From the NCBI RefSeq assembly GCF_048537545.1, contig NZ_CP183218.1: a DNA stretch of 64,000 bases. One strand, given 5' to 3'. A program made the translations under genes and the position numbers. The notes under the pieces were generated by a model. That model made no database searches. It saw only the letters and a program-made list of their open reading frames with translations, and was not told where the DNA came from. Source of the DNA: Chania fonticola_B (GTDB lineage: Bacteria; Pseudomonadota; Gammaproteobacteria; Enterobacterales; Enterobacteriaceae). This document shows, in pieces, positions 53,126-61,284 of the stretch; the stretch's first letter is position 1, and every line of letters begins with the position of its first letter.

Positions 53126-54285
53126 AAATTAAAATGACAGGGACGAAGTTGCTGATGGTGGTGTTAGCATTGGCCGTATTGAGCGGTGCGATTGTCTGGT
53201 ATGTCATGACGCCAACATCAGAGGGTGCCCTCAATACTGCCGAGATTACCCGCGGCGATATTGAAAAAACGGTGCTGGCTACCGGGGTACTTAAACCGTT
53301 GCTGCAAGTCAGCGTCGGTGCGCAGGTCAACGGGCAACTGCAAAAGCTGTATGTGAAACAGGGGGATCGCGTCACTCGCGGGCAACTGTTGGCGGAGATT
53401 GATCCTACGTTGCAGCAGAATGCGCTGCGTAAATCAGAAGCGGCATTACAAAGCGCGCAGGCGCAGAAACAGGTCACTCAGGCGATGCTCAAACAGTATC
53501 AGCAGGAACTGACCCGGCAGCGCAGAATGGATCGCGAAGGCTCCGGCATAAAAAGTGAGTTGCAGAAAGCCCAGGCCCAGCTCCAGACGCAGGTCGCCCA
53601 GCTAAAGGTGAATGATGCCCAAATCGTTCAGGCGCAGATGGAGCTGGAAACGGCCCGCGCCAATCTGGGTTTTACCCGCATTGTCGCGCCGATTGATGGT
53701 GAAGTGTTGGGGATTGTCACCAAAGAGGGGCAAACCATTGTCTCTTCTCAAACCGTACCCACCATTTTGGTGCTGGCGGATGTCGATACCATGTCAGTGC
53801 ATACCCGCATTTCAGAAACTGACATCCTCAAGGTTCGCGTTGGGCAGCCACTGTGGTTTTACGTGGTTGCCGATCCGAAAAAGCGCTATGAGAGTGTGAT
53901 GGGATCGATCCAGGAAGCGCCTGGCGAGGCCTTGCTGGACGACAGCCTCGCGACGTCCTCCAGCCAACAAGCCTCTGCGGTGTATTACAACGGCGTATTT
54001 GTGATCGCCAACGCCCAGCGTTTGCTACGAACCTCAATGACTGCCCAGGTGTTTATCATCACCGAACAGGCCAGGAATATCCTGCGAGTGCCGGTTGCCG
54101 CCTTTGGTGCACAGCGGGATGCAGACCGCTATCAGGTGCAGGTGATGAATGGCCAGCAGCTTGAGCTACGTTGGGTCCGTATTGGGCTTAATGACCGGCA
54201 GTTTGTCGAAGTCAAAGAAGGGCTCAACGAGGGAGATCACGTGGTGTTGAGCTCCTCGGTGACGGGAAGCGATCATCATGGCTGA
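53122..54285 (+). CDS. MacA-like periplasmic adaptor protein
   Basis: 387 residues from ATG 53122, which overlaps the exporter stop as ATGA; an ATG two codons upstream is also possible. One N-terminal membrane anchor (about 7-27), a lipoyl half-motif VSVGAQVNGQLQKLYVKQGDRVTRGQLLAEIDP, a coiled-coil hairpin (about 95-175, Gln/Ala-rich), and the second half GFTRIVAPIDGEVLGIVTKEGQTI. This is the MacA rather than the CvaA type, which matches the MacB-like gene that follows. It bridges the inner-membrane transporter to the outer-membrane channel. Last 8 bases overlap the macB-like gene. Confidence 0.9.
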   Translation: MKIKMTGTKLLMVVLALAVLSGAIVWYVMTPTSEGALNTAEITRGDIEKTVLATGVLKPLLQVSVGAQVNGQLQKLYVKQGDRVTRGQLLAEIDPTLQQNALRKSEAALQSAQAQKQVTQAMLKQYQQELTRQRRMDREGSGIKSELQKAQAQLQTQVAQLKVNDAQIVQAQMELETARANLGFTRIVAPIDGEVLGIVTKEGQTIVSSQTVPTILVLADVDTMSVHTRISETDILKVRVGQPLWFYVVADPKKRYESVMGSIQEAPGEALLDDSLATSSSQQASAVYYNGVFVIANAQRLLRTSMTAQVFIITEQARNILRVPVAAFGAQRDADRYQVQVMNGQQLELRWVRIGLNDRQFVEVKEGLNEGDHVVLSSSVTGSDHHG

Positions 54286-56233
54286 ACATAATGAGCCTTT
54301 GATCGCCCTGCGCGGCGTATCCCGCCATTTTGTGTCCGGATTGCAGACGGTGGCGGTGTTGAAATCTATCTCACTCACCATTCAGCGGGGTGAAATGGTG
54401 GCGATCATTGGCGCTTCCGGATCGGGGAAATCCACGCTGATGAATATTATCGGCTGCCTGGATAAGCCGACGCAGGGGGAGATGTCCATCAAGGGTATTT
54501 CCACCCTCCAGGCCAGTAGCGAACAGTTGGCTCAATTACGCAGCCAGTACATAGGATTTATTTTCCAGCGCTATCATCTGATGCCGTACCTCAGCGCCGC
54601 TGAAAACGTCGCCATCCCGGCTCTGTATACGGCGATGCCGACGGCTGAACGTCAGCAACGGGCCGAGTATTTACTGACCCGGCTTGGGTTGCAGCAGCGT
54701 ATCCATTACAAACCGGCCCAGCTTTCCGGTGGCCAGCAACAGCGGGTCAGTATTGCCCGGGCACTGATGAACGGGGCGGAAATCATTCTGGCTGACGAAC
54801 CGACGGGGGCGCTCGATCGTGCCAGCGGCCAGGAGTTAATGGGGATCCTGCACGCGCTGCACCAGGCAGGACACACTCTGATTATCGTGACCCATGATCG
54901 TGATATCGCCAACCAGGCACAGCGCATCATTGAAATCAGCGACGGTGAGATTATTTCCGACAAGGCCAATCATGCCGTCGCGCCGTTGGAGGCCCCGCCA
55001 GCGCTGCCGGTTGCGGTGGCTACTGGCCGTACAAGGTTTTGGCAAAGCGTGAAAGAGGCCGTCAAGATGGCCTGGCGGGCCTTGTTGGGGCACCGCGCCC
55101 GGGCCTTTCTGTCGATGCTGGGTATCATCATCGGTATCTCTTCGGTGGTGTCATCCATGGCGGTCGGGGAAGGGGCTAGGCAAAGTATTCTCAATGAAAT
55201 CAGCCAGCTGGGCACCAGCACGCTGGAGATCCGGCCGGGGCTGGGCTGGGATAATCTCCGCCCCGATTTTGCGCGGGCGCTCACGGTGTCCGATGTCGAA
55301 CTGCTGGCGGAGCAACCTTATGTCGATAGCGTGTCGCCGTTGGTCAGCAATACGGTAAAAGCGGTACGTGGAGGCAAGCAGGCCATGGTGTCGATTTCCG
55401 GCATCAGCAACGCGTATTTTCGCGTGCAGGGCCTGCATTTCCTCTCCGGCAACGGCTTTACCGGGCGTGATCTGGACGAGCGTGAGCCGGTGGTGATCAT
55501 CGATCCAGAACTGCGCGCCACGCTGTTTGAGCCAGATGAGTTGCCCGAGGGGGAGATCATCCAGTTGGCGGGGACGCCTTACCGGGTGATCGGTATTGCC
55601 GAGCGTAAAGGCGGCAAGTTCAGCGGCATGATGCTTGGGGCGTGGATGCCATACACCGCGTTGCTGGAGCGGATGTCCGGCAATATGCCGATCGAATCGA
55701 TAACCCTGCGGGTCAATGACGGTATTTCATTGCGTGAGGTGCAAGGCCGGGTAGAAGCATTACTGGAGCAGGCGCATGGCCAGCGTGACTTTTTCACCCA
55801 GACCAATGACCAGATGACGCAGGCCATCCGCAAGGCGTCGGACTCCATGACGCTGCTAATTACCGCTATCGCCGGAATTTCCCTGCTGGTTGGGGGCGTT
55901 GGCGTGATGAATATCATGCTGGTATCCGTGACCGAACGAACCCATGAGATTGGCATCCGCCTGTCGGTTGGGGCGCGTCCTGCGGATATTATGCGCCAGT
56001 TCCTGATCGAAGCGATGGTGATCTGCTCGCTGGGTGGGCTGATTGGCATTATCGGTGCCGGGCTGGCCGGGGTGATTTTCTCCTGGGTAACGCAGGAGTT
56101 TTCCATGATCTTTACCTGGCCACCGATGGTGCTGGCCTGCGGATTCTCGGCGCTGATCGGCCTGGGGTTTGGCTTTTTCCCAGCGCGTAATGCAGCGCGC
56201 CTTCACCCTACGGAGGCGCTGGCACGCGAATGA
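54278..56233 (+). CDS. MacB-like ABC transporter
   Basis: 651 residues. N-terminal ATPase with Walker A GASGSGKST (about 45-53), signature LSGGQQQR and Walker B IILADEPTGALD; then four membrane helices in MacB topology, the first near 280 (FLSMLGIIIGISSVVSSMAVGEGA), a large periplasmic domain (about 305-525) and three helices at the end (LLVGGVGVMNIMLVSVTERTHEIGIR). MacB-type proteins work as mechanotransmitters that expel periplasmic substrates, including Cys-rich enterotoxin STII in E. coli, through an outer-membrane channel. Eight-base overlap upstream and ATGA overlap downstream. Confidence 0.93.
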   Translation: MAEHNEPLIALRGVSRHFVSGLQTVAVLKSISLTIQRGEMVAIIGASGSGKSTLMNIIGCLDKPTQGEMSIKGISTLQASSEQLAQLRSQYIGFIFQRYHLMPYLSAAENVAIPALYTAMPTAERQQRAEYLLTRLGLQQRIHYKPAQLSGGQQQRVSIARALMNGAEIILADEPTGALDRASGQELMGILHALHQAGHTLIIVTHDRDIANQAQRIIEISDGEIISDKANHAVAPLEAPPALPVAVATGRTRFWQSVKEAVKMAWRALLGHRARAFLSMLGIIIGISSVVSSMAVGEGARQSILNEISQLGTSTLEIRPGLGWDNLRPDFARALTVSDVELLAEQPYVDSVSPLVSNTVKAVRGGKQAMVSISGISNAYFRVQGLHFLSGNGFTGRDLDEREPVVIIDPELRATLFEPDELPEGEIIQLAGTPYRVIGIAERKGGKFSGMMLGAWMPYTALLERMSGNMPIESITLRVNDGISLREVQGRVEALLEQAHGQRDFFTQTNDQMTQAIRKASDSMTLLITAIAGISLLVGGVGVMNIMLVSVTERTHEIGIRLSVGARPADIMRQFLIEAMVICSLGGLIGIIGAGLAGVIFSWVTQEFSMIFTWPPMVLACGFSALIGLGFGFFPARNAARLHPTEALARE

Positions 56234-57636
56234 TGATGGGCAAACTTTCCTGGACACTGCTATTCCCCTTGTTGCTGACGGGGTGTGGCTCATTAGTCAA
56301 AAGCGACTATCAGCAGCCCATGCTTTCTGTGCCCTCCGAATGGCGGCAGCAGGAGAGCGGGGCCGGTTATTTACAGCACAGCCAACGCTGGTGGGACAGC
56401 TTTGACGATCCACAACTCTCGACACTGATTGGTCGGGTGCTGACCAGTAACAACGATTTGGCGATTGCCGGATTGCAGCTACAGCAGGCGCGATTGGCGG
56501 CAGGGTTAACCAATACCAACCTGACACCGGACGTGGCGGTTAGCGGTGGCGCAAGCAATGAAAAAAACCTGCGCAGCAATACCACCCCGACGGAGTCTTA
56601 CCGTACCTCGCTGGATTTGAGCTATGAATTGGATCTGTGGGGCAAGCTGGCGCGGGCCAGAGAACAGGCACAGTGGCAGGTTGAGGCCTCGGAGCAGGAT
56701 CGGGAAAACACCGCGCTGATATTGATCGGTGATACCGCGCGCTATTACTGGCAGATCGCCAGCTTCAATCAGCAGATCACGCAACAGCAAACCGGGCTGG
56801 AAATCAGTAAGCAGACGCTCGACATGGTGCAGTCCCGTTACGCAGCAGGCGCGGCTGGGCAACTTGATGTATTGCAGGCTCAGCAATCGGTGATCGAGCG
56901 TGAAAACCGTCTGCGCCTGTTGCAACAACAGCGCGAGGAGGCCCGCAACGCGTTGGCCATCCTGTTCAACCGTTCGCCCACCGATCGTCAGGTAGAGCGA
57001 TCTTCTCTGGACACCCACCAGGATGTACCGATAGCCAAGATGCTGCCGGTTGAGGTTATCGCCCGCCGCCCGGATGTGAAAGCGGCGGAAAGCCAGCTGC
57101 GCGCGGCGTTGGCAGGTTCGGATGTGGCCCGCCTTGGCTTTTATCCGACGCTTTCGCTGAGTGCCTCACTCGGGGCTGCCAGTCATGTTTTCCAGCAGTG
57201 GTTCAGTAACCCGGCCAGAACACTGGGCGCTAACGCTGCCTTACCGTTTGTGGAATGGAACACCGTACAACTGACCATCGAAAAGTCGGATCTGGATGTC
57301 AGGCAGGCGGCGATTGTGTTTCGCAGCACGGTCTACAGCGCCTTATCCGATGTGGATAACGCCATGACGCAGCGGCTTGGCTATCAGCAGCAAAGAAAAA
57401 ACCAGCAGCAGAATCTGCAGCTAGGCCAGCAGCGTTTAGCGCTGGCGACTAGCCAATACCAGGCGGGAGCCGTTTCTTTCCAGACTCTGCTGGATGCAGA
57501 AGATGCCCTGCTGACCATTGAAAATAATCTGGCGGATCTGCAGTACGGCTACCTCAATGCCACCATGAAACTCTGGCTGGCATTGGGTGGTGGTGTGGCA
57601 AAAGACAATGACAGGGAAAGGGGAAATCATGAATAA
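56230..57636 (+). CDS. NodT-type outer-membrane efflux lipoprotein
   Basis: 468 residues. Lipoprotein signal with lipobox LLTGC (Cys about 19), then two repeats of the TolC-like OEP domain (WWDSFDDPQLSTLIGRVLTSNNDLAIAGLQLQQAR in the first; AARLGFYPTLSLSASLG-type segment and long helices in the second). LDLSYELDLWGKLARAREQA is diagnostic of NodT-family channels. A dedicated TolC substitute for the MacAB-like pair. Overlaps the macB-like stop by 4 bases and the ketosynthase start by 8. Confidence 0.92.
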   Translation: MMMGKLSWTLLFPLLLTGCGSLVKSDYQQPMLSVPSEWRQQESGAGYLQHSQRWWDSFDDPQLSTLIGRVLTSNNDLAIAGLQLQQARLAAGLTNTNLTPDVAVSGGASNEKNLRSNTTPTESYRTSLDLSYELDLWGKLARAREQAQWQVEASEQDRENTALILIGDTARYYWQIASFNQQITQQQTGLEISKQTLDMVQSRYAAGAAGQLDVLQAQQSVIERENRLRLLQQQREEARNALAILFNRSPTDRQVERSSLDTHQDVPIAKMLPVEVIARRPDVKAAESQLRAALAGSDVARLGFYPTLSLSASLGAASHVFQQWFSNPARTLGANAALPFVEWNTVQLTIEKSDLDVRQAAIVFRSTVYSALSDVDNAMTQRLGYQQQRKNQQQNLQLGQQRLALATSQYQAGAVSFQTLLDAEDALLTIENNLADLQYGYLNATMKLWLALGGGVAKDNDRERGNHE

Positions 57637-58879
57637 AGGTTTAATGCCGCGCCGAGTGGTGGTCACCGGTTACGGGGCGGTGACGCCGCTGGGAATGAAT
57701 GCAGCGCAAAGCTGGGCGGCGATCATGGATTATCAGCTAGGTTACCGTTATTACGATAAATCCAGCGTCGGGATCCAGTCGCGTTTTCTGGGGCTGATCG
57801 ACGAGGAGCCTAGCTTGAAAGGGGTTCCTGCGGCGATCCGTCGCCGTCTGCCGCGTTTTGCCCGGCTGGTGTTGGCAGCGGCCCGTGAGGCTATGGGCAT
57901 GGCGTTTCAGGGCGACAGCCCGGCGGCCCATTACGATCTGCTGGAGTGCGGCACGATTATGGGCAGCGGCTGGGCGGGGCAGGATGAAACCCATATGAAT
58001 TATGAAGGCTATCTGCGCACGGGTTTGGGGTCACCGTTTGGCTGTTTCCTGTCGATGCCGAATGCGGCTACGGCGGCGTGCAGCCTGTTCTGGGGCCTGC
58101 GCGGTTATCAAAACAGCCCGATTGCGGCCTGTGCGACCGGGACGATCGCCATCGGTGATGCTTTTGAGGTGATCCGCAGTGGTCGCGCCTCCATGATGCT
58201 TGCCGGGGCCGGGGAGTCGCTGCGTACCGATGCCGCAGTGTGGAACATCGACATCCTTCGTGCGTTGGCGAGCGAGCAGGAAGATATCCGCAAGGCCTGC
58301 TGCCCGTTCAGCCTGGATCGCAACGGTTTTGTGCTATCCGAAGGGGCGGCCGTTTTGTGCCTGGAGGAGCGGGAAGCCGCGCTGGCTCGCGGGGCAACTA
58401 TCCTTGGCGAAATCAAAGGTTACGGTAATTATTCCGATGCCGTCGATTTTACTGCCCCAGCCGAAGACAAGCTTGCCCGGGTCAAGACTATCGCGCGAGC
58501 ATTGGATCAGGCGGGATTGGCGGCGGCGGATATCGACTATATCAATGCGCATGGCACTTCTACGCCGCTCAACGATCTGAACGAAACACAGGCCATCAAA
58601 CTGGCCTTCGGTGAAGCCGCTTTTAGCACACCGCTTTCCAGCACCAAATCTTACTCCGGGCATCTGATTGCGGCGGCGGGCAGTTTTGAATCCATTATTT
58701 GCCTGCAAGCCATGCAGCATCAGGTGATGCCTGCGACCTGTCACCTGACGAATGCCGATCCACAATGCGATCTGGATTACATCGGTGAGGGGCATCGCTC
58801 TGCATCGTTACAAAATACGCTGAATCTGAGCTTTGGTTTTGGCGGTGCCAATGCGGCCTTGGTAATCGGGCAGGCATGA
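57629..58879 (+). CDS. Beta-ketoacyl-ACP synthase (FabF/FabB-like)
   Basis: 416 residues from ATG 57629 with AAGGGGAAATC upstream, overlapping the channel gene by 8 bases. The catalytic triad is complete: Cys168 in IAACATGTIAIGDAF, His308 in INAHGTSTPLND and His345 in KSYSGHLIAAAG (with Lys340). N-terminal VVVTGYGAVTPLG and C-terminal NLSFGFGGANAAL are typical. It should condense malonyl-ACP with a growing chain on the cluster ACP. No chain-length-factor partner is encoded. Diverged from housekeeping FabB/FabF, and closer in style to ketosynthases of aryl-polyene or polyketide clusters; that is an impression. Confidence 0.92.
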   Translation: MNKGLMPRRVVVTGYGAVTPLGMNAAQSWAAIMDYQLGYRYYDKSSVGIQSRFLGLIDEEPSLKGVPAAIRRRLPRFARLVLAAAREAMGMAFQGDSPAAHYDLLECGTIMGSGWAGQDETHMNYEGYLRTGLGSPFGCFLSMPNAATAACSLFWGLRGYQNSPIAACATGTIAIGDAFEVIRSGRASMMLAGAGESLRTDAAVWNIDILRALASEQEDIRKACCPFSLDRNGFVLSEGAAVLCLEEREAALARGATILGEIKGYGNYSDAVDFTAPAEDKLARVKTIARALDQAGLAAADIDYINAHGTSTPLNDLNETQAIKLAFGEAAFSTPLSSTKSYSGHLIAAAGSFESIICLQAMQHQVMPATCHLTNADPQCDLDYIGEGHRSASLQNTLNLSFGFGGANAALVIGQA

Positions 58880-59682
58880 GTATGGACCTCACTTATACCG
58901 TGCAAGATGCTGAAGCCTGGGCCGCATTTTCTGGCGATTACAATCCGATCCATTTTGACCTGCAACAGGCGCGCAAGATCGGCGTTGCGCAACTGAGTGT
59001 GCATGGGATGCGTGCGATGCTGGATATGAAACGCCACCTGAGCACAGCCCTGCTGGCTGCAGCGCCGGATCAGGATGGCTATACCTTCCGCGCACGTTTG
59101 CGCCAGCCAGTGTTGTGCCAGACGTCCTATCAGTTGCAGATAGCCAGCAAGGAAAGCTCGGTGACCGGTACGCTGCTGGACAGTACCACGCAGGAACGCT
59201 GTTTTAGCAGCACGCTGACTTCGGCACCACTCTTGCCATTGAGTGTTGGCGTGAAGGAACACTCGCTGACGATGGCTGAAGTGATGGCACTAGCCCGCCG
59301 ATTTCCCGGAGAGGTCTCGGATATCACTCAGACTTGGGGGTTCTTTGATGCGCTGTTATTTCAGCTGTTGGTGCAATCGCCGGCAACGCTGGCGACGCTG
59401 AGCGCAGCGTTTCCCGAACTGGCTGCCGAGACGCTGCTCGACGTGTTCGCGCAGATCCCGGTGGTGCAGACACACCATGAGACCCACTTTAGCGCCCAGC
59501 TTTTTACCCCCGATCCCCATTTTCACCTTGCCGAGCGGCTGTACTACCAGATTTCGCCAATGTTGATCATGGGGGATAAACACAGCGGCTGGGTGTTACG
59601 GGCGGAGATCCAGGCTAACACGCTGTCGCAACCGCTGATAACAACGGCAGTCACCTTGAAAACCTGGCCGTTGGCCAGTTAA
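58876..59682 (+). CDS. MaoC-like hot-dog dehydratase
   Basis: 268 residues from ATG 58876 (ATGA overlap with the ketosynthase). Residues 10-55 hold the hydratase signature AFSGDYNPIHFD ... ARKIGVAQLSVHGM, with the Asp/His active-site pair of MaoC/(R)-hydratase domains. The second half (about 130-265; PGEVSDITQTWGFFDALLFQLLVQSP) is probably a degenerate second hot-dog domain. Expected to dehydrate 3-hydroxyacyl-ACP to the trans-2-enoyl form. A 17-base gap, with AAGGA before the next start, follows. Confidence 0.82.
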   Translation: MSMDLTYTVQDAEAWAAFSGDYNPIHFDLQQARKIGVAQLSVHGMRAMLDMKRHLSTALLAAAPDQDGYTFRARLRQPVLCQTSYQLQIASKESSVTGTLLDSTTQERCFSSTLTSAPLLPLSVGVKEHSLTMAEVMALARRFPGEVSDITQTWGFFDALLFQLLVQSPATLATLSAAFPELAAETLLDVFAQIPVVQTHHETHFSAQLFTPDPHFHLAERLYYQISPMLIMGDKHSGWVLRAEIQANTLSQPLITTAVTLKTWPLAS

Positions 59683-59699
59683 AAACATAAGGATATACC

Positions 59700-59948
59700 A
59701 TGGAAAAGTACCAACAAATTTACCTCACCGTCAGCGAAATGATCTGTGACGCCAAAGATCTCGAGATGGATGACCTCTCGCCAGAGATGCCCTTGCATCA
59801 GCTAAAACTCGATAGCCTGGATTACGTCGAACTGATGGTGCTGGCCAAGCGTGAATTCGGCGCCACGTTGAGTGCCGAAATGTTTATCGATAAACCCAAT
59901 ATGACACTGGGTGAACTGTGCCAATCTCTGGCCGAACAGCATAAATAA
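59700..59948 (+). CDS. Acyl carrier protein
   Basis: 82 residues. The phosphopantetheine attachment motif is LKLDSLDYVEL with Ser39; the overall acidic four-helix pattern (MICDAKDLEMDDLSPEMPLHQL) is typical. Carries intermediates for the ketosynthase, reductase and dehydratase and could donate the finished chain to the LpxL-like enzyme. No 4'-phosphopantetheinyl transferase is encoded nearby, so a host AcpS/Sfp-type enzyme would be needed. Confidence 0.93.
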   Translation: MEKYQQIYLTVSEMICDAKDLEMDDLSPEMPLHQLKLDSLDYVELMVLAKREFGATLSAEMFIDKPNMTLGELCQSLAEQHK

Positions 59949-59952
59949 GCCT

Positions 59953-60687
59953 ATGACCAGACAATGGGTATTAGTGACCGGCGGTAGCCGGGGGATTGGC
60001 CGCGCGCTGGTGGAAGAGTTGGCCAAACGGTGGAACGTGGTGCTGACCTGCCGTAGCGATCGATCGCCCTCAGCCGAGGTGATTGAGGCCTGTGCCGGCT
60101 TGCCTGGCTGGGTGGAAAGCGTTGTTTGCGATGGCAGTGATGAACAGGCGGTGAACCTTGCAGCACCGGAGCTATTGGCCCGCCTCGGAGCGCCTGTGGC
60201 GGTGATCCATAATGCCGGGATCGCCCAAGACAGTTTGCATATCCAACAAACGAGCGAGCGCTGGCGGCAGGTGATCGACACTAACCTCAATGCCGTTTTC
60301 TACTGGAACCAGCACCTGCTGCCAGCCATGATGGGGCAGGGGGAAGGAGCTATCGTACTGATGTCTTCGGTAACGGGGATCAAGGGCAATGTGGGGCAAA
60401 CGGCATACGCTGCCAGTAAATCGGCGATGATAGGCCTGGCCAAGTCGCTGGCGTTGGAGGTGGCGCGCTTTAACATCCGGGTGAATTGCCTGCTGCCGGG
60501 GATCATTCACAGCGAGATGACAGACGCGATCCCACCGGAGGCGCTGAAGGCGCTGCGCAAACAAATCCCGCTGCGGCGTTTGGGCAAGGCTAGCGAGGTC
60601 GCCAGGGCGGCTGTATTTCTGATCGGCGATGACAGTCGTTATATGACAGGACAGAGCCTGATCCTCGACGGAGGGTTAACTGCCTGA
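59953..60687 (+). CDS. 3-oxoacyl-ACP reductase (FabG-like SDR)
   Basis: 244 residues from ATG 59953, 4 bases after the ACP stop; the frame open to 59911 overlaps the ACP gene. NAD(P)-binding motif VTGGSRGIGRAL, NAGIAQDS, catalytic Ser in LMSSVTGIKGN and the YAASK pair, plus the C-terminal ILDGG. Reduces the 3-keto group on ACP-bound chains. Last gene of the operon. No enoyl reductase is encoded, so the chain would stay unsaturated unless host FabI acts on it. Confidence 0.93.
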   Translation: MTRQWVLVTGGSRGIGRALVEELAKRWNVVLTCRSDRSPSAEVIEACAGLPGWVESVVCDGSDEQAVNLAAPELLARLGAPVAVIHNAGIAQDSLHIQQTSERWRQVIDTNLNAVFYWNQHLLPAMMGQGEGAIVLMSSVTGIKGNVGQTAYAASKSAMIGLAKSLALEVARFNIRVNCLLPGIIHSEMTDAIPPEALKALRKQIPLRRLGKASEVARAAVFLIGDDSRYMTGQSLILDGGLTA

Positions 60688-60694
60688 CCCACTT

Positions 60695-60714
60695 GGGACG
60701 AACATGTTCGTCCC
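60695..60714. terminator. Palindrome at the end of the accessory operon
   Basis: GGGACGAACATGTTCGTCCC, perfectly self-complementary, 8 bases after the reductase stop and followed by CTACAAATTTCC. It may act as terminator or be a dispersed palindromic repeat; the T tract is poor. Confidence 0.5.
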
Positions 60715-60884
60715 CTACAAATTTCCGCACCTAGTCCCGTGCACACAAGCTGCACCCTTTTCGGCTTTCTTTATCCCTAAAACCAACCCTCCCTTGCGCT
60801 GTTGTTAGCGGTGATCACGCTTGTTTTTTTCTAAGAATTAACTTGGTTATCACTGCGTGTCTTTTTTCATCATCTCGACTTATA

Positions 60885-60902
60885 TATTCGCGATGCGAAT
60901 TA
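60885..60902. promoter_or_regulatory. NagC operator-like site, distal to chiP
   Basis: TATTCGCGATGCGAATTA: nearly perfect palindrome (ATTCGC / GCGAAT), same type as the site at 44410. Confidence 0.65.
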
Positions 60903-61118
60903 ATATCATTTATAGAGCGCTCTCATTTTTAGCGCCAATCGGCGTTTTTCGCTTGCTGAAACCTTTCAATCCACAGGGAATTAGCTTTTTTAAGGTTTTA
61001 TTATCTGATTTTATTGGGAATTATTTATAAATAGTGACCTTGCTCATTATTGTAACGAATTATCATCAATGTGTGCACCTTGTCATACTTTGACAAATCT
61101 CTCTCACTTTTCATTTGA

Positions 61119-61138
61119 TAATTCGCGTCGCGAAAAAT
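61119..61138. promoter_or_regulatory. NagC operator-like site, proximal to chiP
   Basis: TAATTCGCGTCGCGAAAAAT: matches the nagE-side operator in both arms (TAATTyGCG ... CGAAA). Confidence 0.65.
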
Positions 61139-61265
61139 AGTCTAGCTACAGTATCAAGGCCGAGGTGAATTTTATCACCCGGCACAATTTTACCCGATTA
61201 GGGTTTTTATATTAGCGACCGTGCAGGGCAGTGGTGAACGCAGGCGGGCGCACTTTAAAGTCAAA

Positions 61266-61281
61266 GTCAAAGAGGAATTTT
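61266..61281 (+). promoter_or_regulatory. chiP ribosome-binding site with ChiX pairing region
   Basis: GTCAAAGAGGAATTTT includes the Shine-Dalgarno AGAGGA. It is complementary over about 15 bases to the seed of the ChiX small RNA as I recall it from E. coli (AAATTCCTCTTTGAC). Pairing would block chiP translation until chitobiose-induced mRNA titrates ChiX. The chiX gene is not in this window. Confidence 0.75.
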
Positions 61282-61284
61282 CTT

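Larger units (their letters stand above)
60688..61284. promoter_or_regulatory. End of accessory operon and chiP control region
   Basis: 597 bases. A perfect 20-base palindrome follows the operon (60695-60714). The rest is AT-rich, with two NagC-like operators (60885-60902 and 61119-61138, centres 235 bp apart) and the chiP leader ending in the ChiX pairing site. A weak CRP-like sequence (TGTGCACCTTGTCATA, 61072-61087) lies between the operators. No gene seen. Confidence 0.65.

Noticed and set aside
48950..60687. Aryl-polyene cluster
   Set aside because: Shares ketosynthase, dehydratase, ACP, reductase and acyltransferase types, but lacks the second ACP, the AMP-ligase or ammonia lyase, several ketosynthases and the MMPL-type exporter usual there; peptide and C39 exporter do not belong to it.
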